Of a stretch of DNA of 64,000 bases, positions 33,392 to 45,200 are shown piece after piece. The position numbers were made by a program, and so were the translations under genes. The notes under the pieces are model-generated. The model did no database searches. It had not been told where the DNA came from and saw only the letters and a list, made by a program, of their open reading frames with translations. The first letter of the stretch is position 1; the number at the start of each line of letters is the position of its first letter. This DNA is from Cycas panzhihuaensis. Lineage: Eukaryota > Cycadophyta. The DNA lies in assembly GCA_023213395.1 (NCBI GenBank), contig CM041465.1:132501741-132565740 (forward strand), written 5' to 3'.

Positions 33392-33614
33392 TGTTAGAAT
33401 ATTAATGTACATTTGATTCGTCCCACATGCAAGTGGGTCCTACTTTTCCATCATGACTTGTATTATAAATACACAATTTTGTGTATCATATTGTAACGTG
33501 GTTGTAATGATATTTTCTTAATACAATGGAGGTACCTTAAGGGTACCGTTCGATCCTGTGGAGGTGTGTTTCGTTCTACTTGCGAATATTATTTGTGCAG
33601 GTTGATTTCCAACA
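33392..33614 (+). repeat. 3' LTR of the gag-only element
   Basis: 223 bp partner of 28677-28899; six differences by eye, five of them C/T or G/A. Confidence 0.95.
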
Positions 33615-33619
33615 AAGTT

Positions 33620-33861
33620 TACGTGGAAAACCCTTCAGGAAAAGAATCCACACACAAAAGATTGACAATCAATTAGAACACCAACGATTACATTGCATAT
33701 CACCAAGTGATTGAAACTTGAATGATTGGATATATGTTATTCAATGATTTTAAAACCCTAGCATAGATCCTTTTTATATGATCAAAGGGTACGTCCAGCT
33801 AAGAGTTTTATGCCTCTTCATCATGTCCCATGACCTTTCATCGCATCTTGTCGAATCTTGA
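33620..33861. other. Short intergenic stretch
   Basis: About 240 bp between two elements with no gene. Its right end (33830-33866) contains CGAATCTTGATACTC, which recurs in similar form (CGAATTTTGATACTC) beyond the far end of the chromovirus near 49785. Confidence 0.4.
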
Positions 33862-33866
33862 TACTC

Positions 33867-34496
33867 TAAGGCGACAACTTTTGTTTGTCCCAGAATCTCC
33901 TAGGAAAATCCTTTTGAAAATAACAACTTTGCTGGAAGTATGAAGTGCTCTAATCACACATGTCAGACCTCTTGACACAGATTGGAGATGAAAAGAGCTG
34001 GAACAAGGAAAAGAATGCTTCCAAAATATAGCTAAAATCTATTTGCAAGGGTAGCGAACATATCTTTAGAGAATGATTGGAAACCCGATGATATAGATGC
34101 CAAAATGTTCTTACTATCACTAACCTCTTCGAGGCAAGGTTCCCTCCAAATAGTGCAACCCTAAGGGTGAGTAAAATGCAATCTTAAGGCCAAATTTACA
34201 ATAGTCCAAACTTTGTTCTAAGATGCCCAAATGAGACCCCAAATCCTCCTTAAATAGGTGGCCAAAAGATACTAAAATAAGTTGGCTAAAAAAGGGGTAT
34301 AAACTTTCTCAAAACCAAGACTGGAAGTCGGCCAAAACTTTTCTAAAAAATTGGCAAGTTGAAAACTTCAAATGGCCATAACTTTTGTTATACATGTCGA
34401 AATTGACTTTCGTCTAAATCACTAGAATCCTGGTTCAGAGACTTTCAATTTGAATAGGCACATGGTATAGTTTTGACCAAATTTTGGAATGCTACA
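33867..34496 (-). repeat. 3' LTR of the chromovirus, 630 bp
   Basis: On the minus strand it starts TGTAGCATTCCAAAATTTGG; the far end is TA where the partner has CA's complement TG. It aligns along its whole length with 39098-39364 plus 49415-49745. A purine tract (GAAGGGGAGAGACT, minus strand, 34497-34510) precedes it. Confidence 0.93.
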
Positions 34497-34526
34497 AGTC
34501 TCTCCCCTTCAAAACATGTTTTTCCC

Positions 34527-37500
34527 TCAAAGCATAGGTAAATTTGTGTGGTGTTGTATCCATTCTTTCAATTCCCATGTTGCGTCATCTAAATCTAAAG
34601 TTTTCCACTTAATGAGGTAATCTTTGACCTTTTTAGACTTTAGTTTTTTGGTTCTCACCTATAAAATCCCCTGTGGTTCAAAGATAATTTTCCCTTCTTC
34701 ATCTAACTCAAGAATTATTGTCTGAGGGGTTACCTTTTCCCCTACCTTCTTAAGGCAAGATACATGAAAAACATTATGGATCTTGCTCCCTGGTGGTAAT
34801 TCTAGTTGATAAGCTACTTCCCCAATTTTTCCAATGACTTGATAAGGTTCGAAGAGTCGAGGTGCTAATTTTTGTTTGTCTGTTTGTTTCATTGATGATT
34901 GCTTGTAAGGTTGGAGTCTTAGAAAGACCCAGTTTCCTACTATGAAACTCCTTTTAGATCTTTTGGTATCAGCTTGTTGCTTCATTTTGTTCCTTACTGT
35001 ATTCAAATTATCTTTAACAAAATTCTCATTGTTTGCTTTATCTGTTCCTGTTGTTCGCATACTACTTATACTTGCAATATTTTTGTCCATGTGAGTATAG
35101 ATAGTGACTCATACCTATATAATACTTGAAAAATGTCACTTTTGTTGTCGTGTGGTAAGTAGTGTTGTACCACCATTCAACCAAATGGAGCCATCTATGC
35201 CATTGAGTTTGCTTATTAGAAGAAAAGTTCCTTAAATATCCTTCTAGGCATTTGTTGACTGCCTCTGTCTGTCCATCTAATTGCAGGTCGTAGGTTGTAC
35301 TCATATTTAATTTTGTTTTTACTAATTTGAATAGATCCTCTTGTGAACTTTGGATCCTGATCACCAACTATAATTTTGGGAAGCCCATGCAAACGATGTA
35401 TCTCCTTCATGTATATCTCTGCTATTTGACTTACTTTTGCTATTGATTGTGTGCCCCTGAAATGGGCTTATTTAGTTAAATTATCTACTACTACAAAGAT
35501 GGCATCTTTCCCTTTGGATCATGGGAGTCTTGTAATAAAGTCCATTGAGATTTCTTTCCATCTTTTTTTGCGGGATAGGTAACGATTGTAGCAGTCCTGG
35601 ATTTTTTACGTATTTGCTCTTGTTTCGTTGGCACGAATTGCATTCAGATACATACTTGAGGACATCTGCTTTCATTCCCTTCCAATAAAAAGAATTTTAT
35701 ATCCTCTGATATGTTTTATCTATTCCTGTATGTCTTGCTGTTAGCATCAAGTGAGCTTCTTCTAATATGACCACCATTAATTTGGAAGTCGTCAGGATAA
35801 ATATCTTCCCCTTCCTCAAAATTAATTCTTCTTGTAATTTGAATTTGGAAGGCTTCTAGTCCTTAATCTCTTCTAATATCTTCTACGAAGGTGGGTCAAT
35901 CTTATATTCCTCAATTAATTCTTGAGTTTAGTTGGGTGTGGCTACTAATATTGCTTTCAGCGAAACTTCTTCATTGTTGTCCCCAGGTAGTCTTGAGAGA
36001 GCATGTATGATGACATTCTCTTTACCCTTCTTGTATACTATATTGAAATCAAAGGTTTGGAGCTTGTTGACCCATTTCTATTGTTCGTCCGACAATGTCT
36101 TTTGATTTAAGAAATATTTGAGACTTATCATGATCTGTATGTACTATAAACTTATTCCTTAATAAGTACTACCGCCATTGGTGTATGGCATGCATGATCA
36201 CCAACATTTCTTTGTCGTAAATAGGTTTGAGCTTCTCCCTGTTATTTAATTTCTTGGTTTCATAAGCAATTGGTCATTCATTCTGAACTAATACTGCCCC
36301 TATTGCGAATCCTAAAGCATCGCATTCTAAAATGAACAGTTGTGAATAATCTAGTGTTGCTAGAACTGGAGTCGTGACCATCGCCTTTTTTAGTTCTGCG
36401 AAAGTACTTTCTACTCATGGATTCCATACAAAGCGTCCTTTTGTGTAAGGTCTGTTAATGGGGATGCAATGTGTGCATATCTTTCTATGAATTTCTGAAG
36501 AAATTCTGCTGCTCTGAGGAAACTCCTTACTCCTATTACATTTTTCGATACTGGCCAATTAATAATGACTTGAATCTTTTTCGGATCTATCTTTATCCCT
36601 TCCTTTGTGATAACATAGCCTAAATATTCTAGTTCTTTTTTCTCGAACGCGCATTTCTTTTGATTTGTATAGAATTGATTGGTCTGTAGAATTCATAGTA
36701 CTGCTTCGATATGGTTTAGATGCTCTTCCCATGTTTTACTATAGATCAGGATGTCGTCGAAGAAGATTAGCACAAATTTCTACAGGAATGGTTTGAGAAT
36801 TGAATTCAGAGTGCTTTGAAAAGTTGTTGGGGCATTCGTTAGCTCAAACGACATGACTTTAAACTTAAATAGTCTATTGTGCATACGAAAAGTTGTTTTG
36901 TATATATCTTCCTCTCTTATATGAATCTAATAATACCTCGATCATAAGTTGATTTTTGAAAAATATTGTGTTTTATGTATTTCGTCTAATAAATCATCTA
37001 TTTGTGGAATAAGATGAAAATTCTTCGTCGTTAATTTGTTCAACCCTGGTAATCTACACACATCCGATATGATCCATCCTTTTTGAGATTGACTATGACT
37101 GGTGATGCAAATGGGCTTGAACTAGTTGTGATGTATCCTTGACTTAGTAATTCCCTTGTGATATTTTAAATTTCTCTTTTCAGATGATGAGGGTGTTTGT
37201 AGGGCCGGATATTTACTGGGGTTGCTCCAGGTACTAGCTCAATGGAATGCTGACAATCCCATTGCGAGGGAAGTTTTTGGGGTTCTTTGAATACTGCTCT
37301 ATGCTTATCTATGATCTTTTGTACCTCAGTACATCTTCTATCGCTATCTTGTAAAAAGTCACAATGTATGCAGATGGACTCTTCTTCAATATCTTTTCCA
37401 TGCGATGTGAAGATATTAGTTGTACTGGGGGAGTGGTCAGTGCCTATAATTAATATTTGTGCCCTTTCTGATGAAAGCACATGAATCGGGTCATATAGTT

Positions 37501-37800
37501 GGCAACTATATTACCCAAGATCTGTAACCACTAAATTCCCAAGACTACGTCTACTCTTCCTATCGACATCGTGAACATACATGTATTTACTTAATAGTCT
37601 TTGATTTGGAGATTCACCTTCTGACAGTAGCCTCCACAAGGAGTGGTTTTTCCATTTGCTATGGATACTTGAAATGTATTCAAAGATTGTATTCTTAGTC
37701 CAAACTTCTTTGTTGTGGCTCTGTTAATGAAGTTGTGAGTGCTGCCATTATCCACAAGTATGGCGACTAGAGCTCCTTTGATCATCCCTTAGAACCTAAG
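34527..37800 (-). pseudogene. pol: Chromovirus pol remnant with chromodomain
   Basis: Reading leftwards: protease near 37785-37650 with LVDNGSTHNFI, where DSG has become DNG; RT with PSQWDCQHSIELVPG near 37250, NLKKDGSYRMCVDY near 37100 and an intact FFDDILIY near 36755; RNase H, badly eroded around 36450-36050; integrase with CNSCQRNKSKY near 35635, VGDQDPKFTRG near 35360 and LDGQTEAVNKCLEGYLRNF near 35270 (Glu present). The C-terminus carries KKVKDYLIKWKTLDLDDATW near 34620-34570, a chromodomain that in this group directs integration by reading histone marks. The stop is at 34527-34529. Stops and frameshifts occur throughout RT and RNase H. Confidence 0.9.
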
Positions 37801-37809
37801 GGTTTGGGG

Positions 37810-38968
37810 TGTAACACTTTGTTTTGTTATGGCTTGTAGCGAGATTTGGACATTCTTAGTATCAACTTCTAAAAGTTCATCTACATCAACTTCCTCCTCT
37901 TGAATCTAATTTACTTCTTCCTATTCTTCGTCTAATATTTCCACTTTATCATTATTGATCATAAATACCTTCTTTGTCGGACATTGGTGTTCTTTATTCC
38001 ACTTCCCTTCACATTTGAAACATGTCCCCTTTTTGAGATGTTCGACTCTGCTTGTTTCGTTTGTTTCTTTTATTGCCACTAGTGGACCTACTTTTGTGCC
38101 TGATCTAGTCCAATTTGGATTGGATCCCTATTGTTGGTATGATTCAGTTCTACATATATAGATAGAACTATTCTCTCTAAATTCTGCTTTTACATTCTTC
38201 ACATATCGGATTGCTTAATGAATATTTGAGGGATTCATATTCTTAATGTGAAATTTGATTGTTCCCTTTAATCTACTGATGTATGTCTCCCAAATGTATT
38301 CAACTGGTATCCGTTCTGGTATTAGACACTAAAGCATTTGGAATAGCTTGGTGTATTCTTGGACTGTTCCGTTTTGTTGTAATCTTGTTAATTAAGCAAA
38401 ATAGTCAGTATTCCAAGAATCTTCATATTGTTTTATTAGTCCTGCCTTAAGATAGTTCCATGATTCTAGATGGCCCAAATTGTTTTTTCACCACCAATAA
38501 AACCATTCTAATGCTCTTCTATACAAGTGTAGAGATGTTGTCGATATCTTTTCCTTATTTGATAGTTCATACACTTGGAACTATGTTTCCATTTGTAATA
38601 ACCAACTTTGAATGTTCCTCAATCTTTCTGGATCAAATTTTTTTAATGTAAATTTGGTTCCCCTAAGACCATGATCTGTTTGGAAACTCTTCTAATTCTA
38701 TCATTGGTAGGTAAAACCCCTAAATCTCCTTAAATTCTTTTGTTGTTCATTCCCCTGGTTATCTTGATCTGAGAATTCTTTGTTGATTTCTTCCATGTCT
38801 TGGTGTTTCTCTGCTGATGACTCTCCCCCCTATAGATCCAACCTCTTATTTAAAGTTTCGAACGAAGCCTAGATGCTTTTCATGGAAGTGATAAGCTCCG
38901 ACGACAAGTGGGATAGTACTTCCTCTATCCAACATGTTCTTCTGTTATTGTTGATTGGCGTTCACCAT
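37810..38968 (-). pseudogene. gag: Chromovirus gag remnant
   Basis: The frame likely starts with an ATG at 38968, close behind the primer site. A single zinc knuckle, KGTCFKCEGKWNKEHQCP, is readable near 38030-37975 and supports the gag call. The capsid part between is full of stops and frameshifts, so few motifs can be read. The knuckle would bind element RNA during packaging. Confidence 0.65.
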
Positions 38969-39083
38969 CTTGTTGGAGACGAGATTTTTTCTTGATTTTT
39001 GTTTCATCCCTAGTGGGTGGGGGGAGGGGGGGAATTGGGCCGAATTTTTATAGATTATCTTCGAATTGTTGCTTCGAAATGAA

Positions 39084-39095
39084 GCTTTGATACCA
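39084..39095 (-). other. Primer binding site of the chromovirus
   Basis: Minus-strand TGGTATCAAAGC lies two bases inside the 5' LTR edge at 39098; it differs from the iMet complement at one place (A for G). Confidence 0.8.
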
Positions 39096-39097
39096 CT

Positions 39098-39364
39098 TGA
39101 CGCGATGAGTTTTGCTTGTCCCAGAATCTCCTGGGAAAATCATTTTGAAAATAACAACTCTGCTGGAAGTATGAAGTACTCTGATCACACGTGTTGGACC
39201 TCTTGACACAGATTGGAGATGGAAAGAGTTGGAATAATGTTTCCAAAATATAGCTAAAATCTATTTGCAAGGGCAGCGATGCATATCTTTAGAGAATGAC
39301 TAAAAACCTGGTGATATAGATGCCAAAATGCTCTCACTATTGCTACCCTCTTTGAGGCAAGGTT
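39098..39364 (-). repeat. 5' LTR of the chromovirus, inner segment
   Basis: First 267 bp of the LTR on the + strand coordinate, aligned with 33867-34134. It ends in AGGTT, the target duplication of the nested element. Confidence 0.92.
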
Positions 39365-39983
39365 TGTGTGCGCCTCAATCATACTTGTAACATACATAAT
39401 GCAAAGAGAAAGACACACACATTGGGGGTAAAATCATTCGGAATTGCTTTCATTCAAAACATGGCACTGCGTCTAGTCCTCTCACAACCAGACACCTGCC
39501 AGAACAGTACAAAATGGCTGCCCTTACACGTGGCGCAGCTCTTTTGCAATTACATGTATGCAAACTGAATCATGTTCCGCACATTGCGGTTCCCACTTTT
39601 ATATACAAATTATGGACGTTACATAACTGTTTCCTAAAAGTAAGTTATTTCTTCTAACTGTCATGGGTCTTGCATTGCCTTGACAGACCCATTATCTGCC
39701 CGAATAGCAGTTGGGTAGCGATCGCCCGCGATCACGTAGCGATCTCCGATCACATAGCGGTCACCGCAGTCGCGTAGCAGTCACCGCAGTCGCGTAGCAG
39801 TTGCCGCAGTTCTGTAGTAGTTCCATAGCAGCCTGTAGTAGTCGTAGCAGCCCTGTAGCAGCCCCGTAGCAGTCCTATAGCAGTCCTGTAGTAGTCGTAG
39901 CAGCCCCGTAGCAATCCTATAGCAGTCATAGCAATCCTATAGCAGTCCTGTAGTAGTTGTAGCAGCAAAATCAACTACACACA
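39365..39983 (-). repeat. 3' LTR of the nested Tat-like element
   Basis: 619 bp. Left 340 bp are nearly identical with 48775-49115. The rest (about 39715-39965) is a low-complexity array of short GTAGCAGTC- and CYRTAGCAGTC-type units whose order differs between the LTRs. Confidence 0.95.
39715..39965. repeat. Short-unit array (GTAGCAGTC family) in LTR
   Basis: Irregular tandem of 9-20 base units such as GTAGCAGTC, CCTATAGCAGTC and CCTGTAGTAGTC. A sister array is at about 49115-49395 in the other LTR, 16 bp longer overall and with a different unit order. Confidence 0.85.
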
Positions 39984-40156
39984 TCTTCCCGGCTGCCTGT
40001 TTTGAACGAGTAGCATACTCGTTCACAAAAAATTTAATTCCTTCTTTCCTTTATCTTTATTCTTTCACGGCGTATATATTCCATCTCCGGTTCCGCAATG
40101 TGAGGAGGTATCTTCAGTCCTTTCTATTTCAAATATTTACATAACATTGCAACATC

Positions 40157-41762
40157 CTACAATGTATCTAGCAAGGCCAATGTTGGTTGTTCTCCTGATT
40201 GCAACTGGTCAATTTCTTGATTGAGTTCCATATTGACCCTTTCCATTAACTCTAAGCGCTCCCTGTATGCCTTACGTTCTTTCCAAAGATTCTTACATCG
40301 TTCTAAATCTTCATCCGATTTTATGATCCATGCTCCCAGCCGGTGATAGACCGGTTGCATGTCTACTGGAATATGTTTGTCAAATCTTCTTCGAAACTCT
40401 GCCACATGTGGTCCGATTTCGTGAACATCGTCCCCCCAGTCCATTATGAATGCCTTCAGGGATTCCAACTTGTTTTCCGTGATCTGATGAATCTTTTTCA
40501 ACGATTCATCTGGTGGTTTAGCCCTACTTTCCAATTCTGTAACCAATTGCCTGGTTACTTTTGCTAGAAAAGATGTTCTTCAGGTTGCGACGTCTTGTGC
40601 ATCGCACTCCATTGAATCTAAACCTTCTTCTAATACCTCCTTGCTTGTGTTAAACTCCACTTCCGGTGGCTGATTGTCCAAAATCTCTAATATTTCTCGC
40701 CTGTTTTCTTTTCTTGCGCTGCAGCTTTCCGTTTCTTTTCTGCTATGACTTCCTCTTCTGTTACGACTTTCTGTTTCTTCTCTGCTACAACCCTCTGCCT
40801 CTCTTCTTCTCTGAGACTTACGCATCTGTTTTAGGCCTACTTTCTTCTCTCCTCACTTCCTCCACTTCAGGCCTTTCCTAAAGTCGTTTCTCGCTTGCTA
40901 CCTCTGCAATTGTAGGTGCGTCTTCAATTCTGGAACTTGCTTCCGGTTCCCAGTTGACCTTCTCTTACCCCTTCTACAATGCCGGCTGTGGAACTCCTGG
41001 CGCTACTTCATTTTCTTGGTATAGCTTTTCTATCCAAGCTTGTACTTGTATTTGTTCTTTTTCCCATCTTCATAACTTTTCATTTGTCCATATGGCTAAA
41101 GGGGACTGCTCTGTTCCATTGGGCATCCTAATACCAGGACACTGGAATAAAAGAATACCCTGCAGGATTGTAACATAATAAAAAGGAACTGGTCTACTGG
41201 ATCTCCTAATAGCCTGTAAAGCATCCAAGAGCTTTTGCTTTACAAACTTTGCCCAGTTGAACACTCTTCCCTAGGCTACCTCATTAAGCATGGTTCGCAA
41301 ATTACTCGGGGCAAACGCATTCTTCTGCGTAAGTATGATTTTCGAGAAAATCAACTGGGCAAGGAAGCGCTTGTTCGAATCTTCTATCCCTGCAATTCGA
41401 ATTCCTGCTGACGTCGCGTCACTGCTCGCTGCTCCCATCATCCTGGCTGCTTCTTCGCGAGATAATAAGGGGTCTCGACGGATTTCTGACCCCCTGTTTG
41501 GCAGGCCGGTGGCTATCGTCAGCACCTCCTCTGTAATCTGCACCATTTGCGGGTACTTCGCCAGCAAAGGAAGTATCTTCTGCATAAACTCCTCCGCATT
41601 CCCAAATATTCCTACTGTCACAAATTTTTGCAATTCTGTTTGATGGAGTAGTTGGCGTCTTCTGTCGTTTTCTAGGATTACTATCCATTCTTCTCGAATT
41701 CAACTATCATCATTCTCCCTGACTAAAATCGTTGGCGCCATTCTTTCCACTGTACCTGCCAT
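40157..41762 (-). pseudogene. Extra ORF of nested Tat-like element (function unknown)
   Basis: The frame starts at an ATG at 41762 and ends with TAG at 40157, about 535 codons with some stops (near 41705, 41271, 41070, 40850 and 40580). Landmarks LTIATGLPNRGSE, LSREEAARMMG and AGIRIAGIEDSNKRFLAQLI, then FNWAKFVKQKLLDAL, align in order and spacing with ITGLPKEGE, GGIRVADIMDDRLQWVAKVI and LNWSEFCREYAI in the extra ORF at 25850-26927. A Lys/Arg/Glu-rich block (40830-40690) and a helical tail (LERCKNLWKERKAYRERLEL) follow, likely coiled coil. No enzyme motif is visible. It follows pol in the same orientation and was probably expressed from the same transcript or a spliced one. Confidence 0.72.
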
Positions 41763-41959
41763 CTTTCCCGTTTCTTGGCTACTACACTATTATGTGCAGT
41801 ACCTACGATGTACTGGCAAAAAAACAGCTTTTCAATTCCGTGGGCGACAAAAACTAGCGTCGGAGTCATATCGATCGTGGCCGTTATAGGCTTTATTGCC
41901 TTGTCCTTCCGATTTGACCCCAAGGCGTATCATCATCATGATTACGATCTCCGCGCCTA

Positions 41960-42270
41960 TTTCATGATGACGGTGTTATGAGCGGTCACATCATCTGTCC
42001 ATCACAATTCAAATTCGCCGTCCGTCAATACCTTTTCCGTCAGTCGCTTTCCTGCCGTCGATCCATCTCCATCAGTCGTTCTCCGTCCGTCACTATCTCG
42101 GCGTAAATGCCGTCGATCCATCTCCATCAATCATTCTCTGTCCATCACTTTGTGCCGTCGCTAATAACATTGCTGCTACTGGTCGTATCTGCTGTCTGTG
42201 TTCTACGCCTTCGTACTGTTTTTTGATGACAGTGATTTTAACCCCCCCCCCGTTTTTTTTTTTTTTTTTT
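41960..42270. repeat. Spacer with CCGTC-rich repeats and homopolymer tract
   Basis: Between pol and the extra ORF lie many CCGTC/CCGTCC words, with a 45-base block (GCCGTCGATCCATCTCCATC core) repeated at about 42054 and 42110. At the pol end 10 C (42242-42251) and 18 T (42253-42270) give an almost unbroken purine tract on the element's coding strand. It is positioned like the hairpin array of the other Tat-like element. Confidence 0.7.
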
Positions 42271-45200
42271 ACATTCTATACAATTTCAGTCTACTGCCAT
42301 TGACTAATTTAGTCAATGGCTGTCCGTCCAACTGTTGCAATCTGACTGCTCCATTTTCATAAATAAATTGAATTCTATATGGTCCTAACCATCTAATTTT
42401 CATTTTTCCCGGTTTAAATTTAAACTTACTATCATACAATAATACCAAATCATTTACCTTAAATTCAGGCTTTTTGATGTGGCGATCATGCCATGCTTTC
42501 CGTCTTTTCTTTTCTATTCTCAATTCCCATAGTGCTCGTGCTCGGGTTTCGTCCAGCTTCATTAACTGGATCAGCTGTTGGTCGAGGGACATTTCGGGAT
42601 TTGTCCTGAGGTATTGAGCCACTCTCAGGCTTTCTGCTTGAAATTCTAGAGGAACTACAGCTTCCAAACCATACACCAACTGAAATGGTGTTTGTTTATG
42701 TGATCGCTTCTTTACTGTTCTGTCTGCCTAAAGGACGGAATGCAATTTTTTTGCCCAATCGGTTCGTTGTCCATTGCAAATTTTCATCAAAGCAATCTTC
42801 AAAATTTTGTCTGTACTTTCCACTTGCCCATTTGCTCTAGGGTAATATGGTGAAGATCTTCGATGTTGAATGAAAAATTCTGTAGTCAAATATCTAATTA
42901 TCTGTTTCAGGAAAGTTTCTCCTTGATCAGACACAATTTCCAAAGGACAACCAAACCTTATGATAATAACTTCGTACAAGAAGCGAGCTGTGCTTCTTGC
43001 ATCACATTTTTTCATTAGTTTTGCCTCAGTCCATTTGGTTAAGAAGTTTGTGGCTACCAATATATATCTTGCGTTCGTCTTTTTTGCTGGTGGACTGATT
43101 GGTCCAACAAAATCCAATCCCCATTTTTCAAATGGAGCTTCGGCCAGTATTGGATGAAGCGGCATAAAATTCTGTTTTGATGGCTTACCTGCTCTTTGAC
43201 AAATATCATAGGTTTTTACCCACTTTTCCACATCTTCGAACAATGTAGGCCACCATAATCCTGCTGTCAAAACTTTTCTGGCTATAACTTCTCCTCCATG
43301 ATGTGTTGCAGCTATCCCTTCATGAGCCTCCTTTAGCAACGGTTCTACTTCATGTTGAAGTATACACCTTCGCAGAATTCCATTAGGTCCTAGTTTATAC
43401 AGCATACCACCTATTAGTTGGAATGGAAAAGTTTTCTTAATAAAACTTTTCCTTTCAACCCTTTCCAATCCTTGAGGTGTTTGTCCTGTGGTTAAATACT
43501 CTGCAATTCCCTCGTACCATGCTGGCACGGCCTCAACTGAGAATAATTTATGATCTGGAAAATCATCAAATACTCCCTTACCTTTGCCATTGTCCTTTAT
43601 TCGTGACAACTGATCTGGTATGATGTGTTTCTCCTTCTTTTTTACCACAATTTTGAACATAAATTCCTGAAACAACATTAGCCAACGGCTAATTCTCCCC
43701 TGCAAAATGGGTTAATTAATCAAGTATTAAAGAGCTTGATGATCCACAAAAAATACAAATGGATTTGCTAACAAGTAATGCCAGAACTTCTACAGGGCAT
43801 ACACCATGCCTAATCCCTCTCGTTCGGTAACTGTATAGTTACGCTCGGCGGATGTCAACTTTCTACTTGCAAAGGCAATTGGAAGATCTATTTTTTCATC
43901 TTCTGGTTGGGCCAACACACAGCCAATGGCATACAGTGATGCATCTACATGAACATGGAATGGTTTGTTCCAGTCTGGAAATTTGAGCACAGGAGCTTCC
44001 ACTATCTTTTTCTTCAAAGCATCAAAAGATAGTTGTTGTTGAAGTGTCCATTCCCATTTAATAGCTTTTTTCAGCAAGGATTCTAGAGGATGTGCTATCC
44101 GAGCATAATTTCTTATAAATTTCCGGTAATAACCAGTCATTCGTAAGAAACCTTTCAGGTTTTTTGGCGTTTGGGGAACGGGGAATCTCACAATTACCTC
44201 TACCTTTCTTTGGGTCGATTTCAATCCATCTTTCGAGACAATATGTTCCAGCAATGATCCAAACGGTACCAGGAAGGTACACTTATCCGGATTTAAGCAT
44301 AATCTGCTTTCCCTGCACAATTCTAACATTAGCCTTAATTGAGACAAATGTTTTTCTATTGTCTTGTCTGAGTCCAATCATCTAAAAATACCTCCACTGC
44401 TTTCCCCAACAATTTCCTAAAGATATTTAAAATCACCCTTTGAAAGGTTACGGGAGCATTTGTCAGCCCAAATGGCATGACCCTATATGCATATGTCCCC
44501 CATTCCGTAACAAATGTTGTCTTCAATTGGTCTTCAAATGCAATACGTACTTGATTATAACCACTGAAACCATCCGTAAAGGAGAAAATCTCATGTCCTG
44601 CTACTTTCTCCAGTACATCTTCAGTGAAGGGTATGGGGAATGGATCTTTCTTCATTGCTTTATTCAAAGCTCTGTAATCAACGCATATGCGTAATTTTCC
44701 ACTTTTTTTGGGTACTACCACCACCGGGCTTACCCACTCATTGTTTTCTACTTCAAATATATATCCGGCTTCTAATAATTTATCTAATTCTATCTTTACT
44801 TGCTCCTTATAGCGTGGATTCATCCTGTAAGGTCTTTGCCTTACTGGTTTTGAATTCTCCATTAGCTCAATTCTGTGTTCTCCTAACTCTGGAGGAATTC
44901 CTTTTAGATCTTTATAAGACCATGCGAAGACATCCTTAAATTCTTGAAAAAGAGAGGTAGCTTCTTGCATCATTGCAGGTTCCCAATAATCACCTACTTG
45001 TATACACTTTGGATTATCTTCTGTCCCTACATTAATGGGTTTGAGCTGAAGCTTTTCCTTTTGAATAGATTTTCCATCTGAGTTTAGTTCATAAGCTGGT
45101 GCCTACAAAATTTCCTTATTCCCATACTCAACAACAGAATATGTTTTAGGAAAATTCCTTTCTTCTTTAGAATCTTCTTCAGAGCATGTCGTATTTTTAG

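Larger units (their letters stand above)
28677..33614 (+). mobile_element. Complete non-autonomous gag-only LTR element, 4938 bp
   Basis: LTRs at 28677-28899 and 33392-33614 are both 223 bp and differ at six positions by eye. Target duplication AAGTT stands at 28672-28676 and 33615-33619. A perfect iMet primer site follows the 5' LTR and a purine tract precedes the 3' LTR. Inside are a 3.4 kb non-coding leader and one gag-like frame; there is no protease, integrase, RT or RNase H, so it would need enzymes from another element. Confidence 0.95.
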
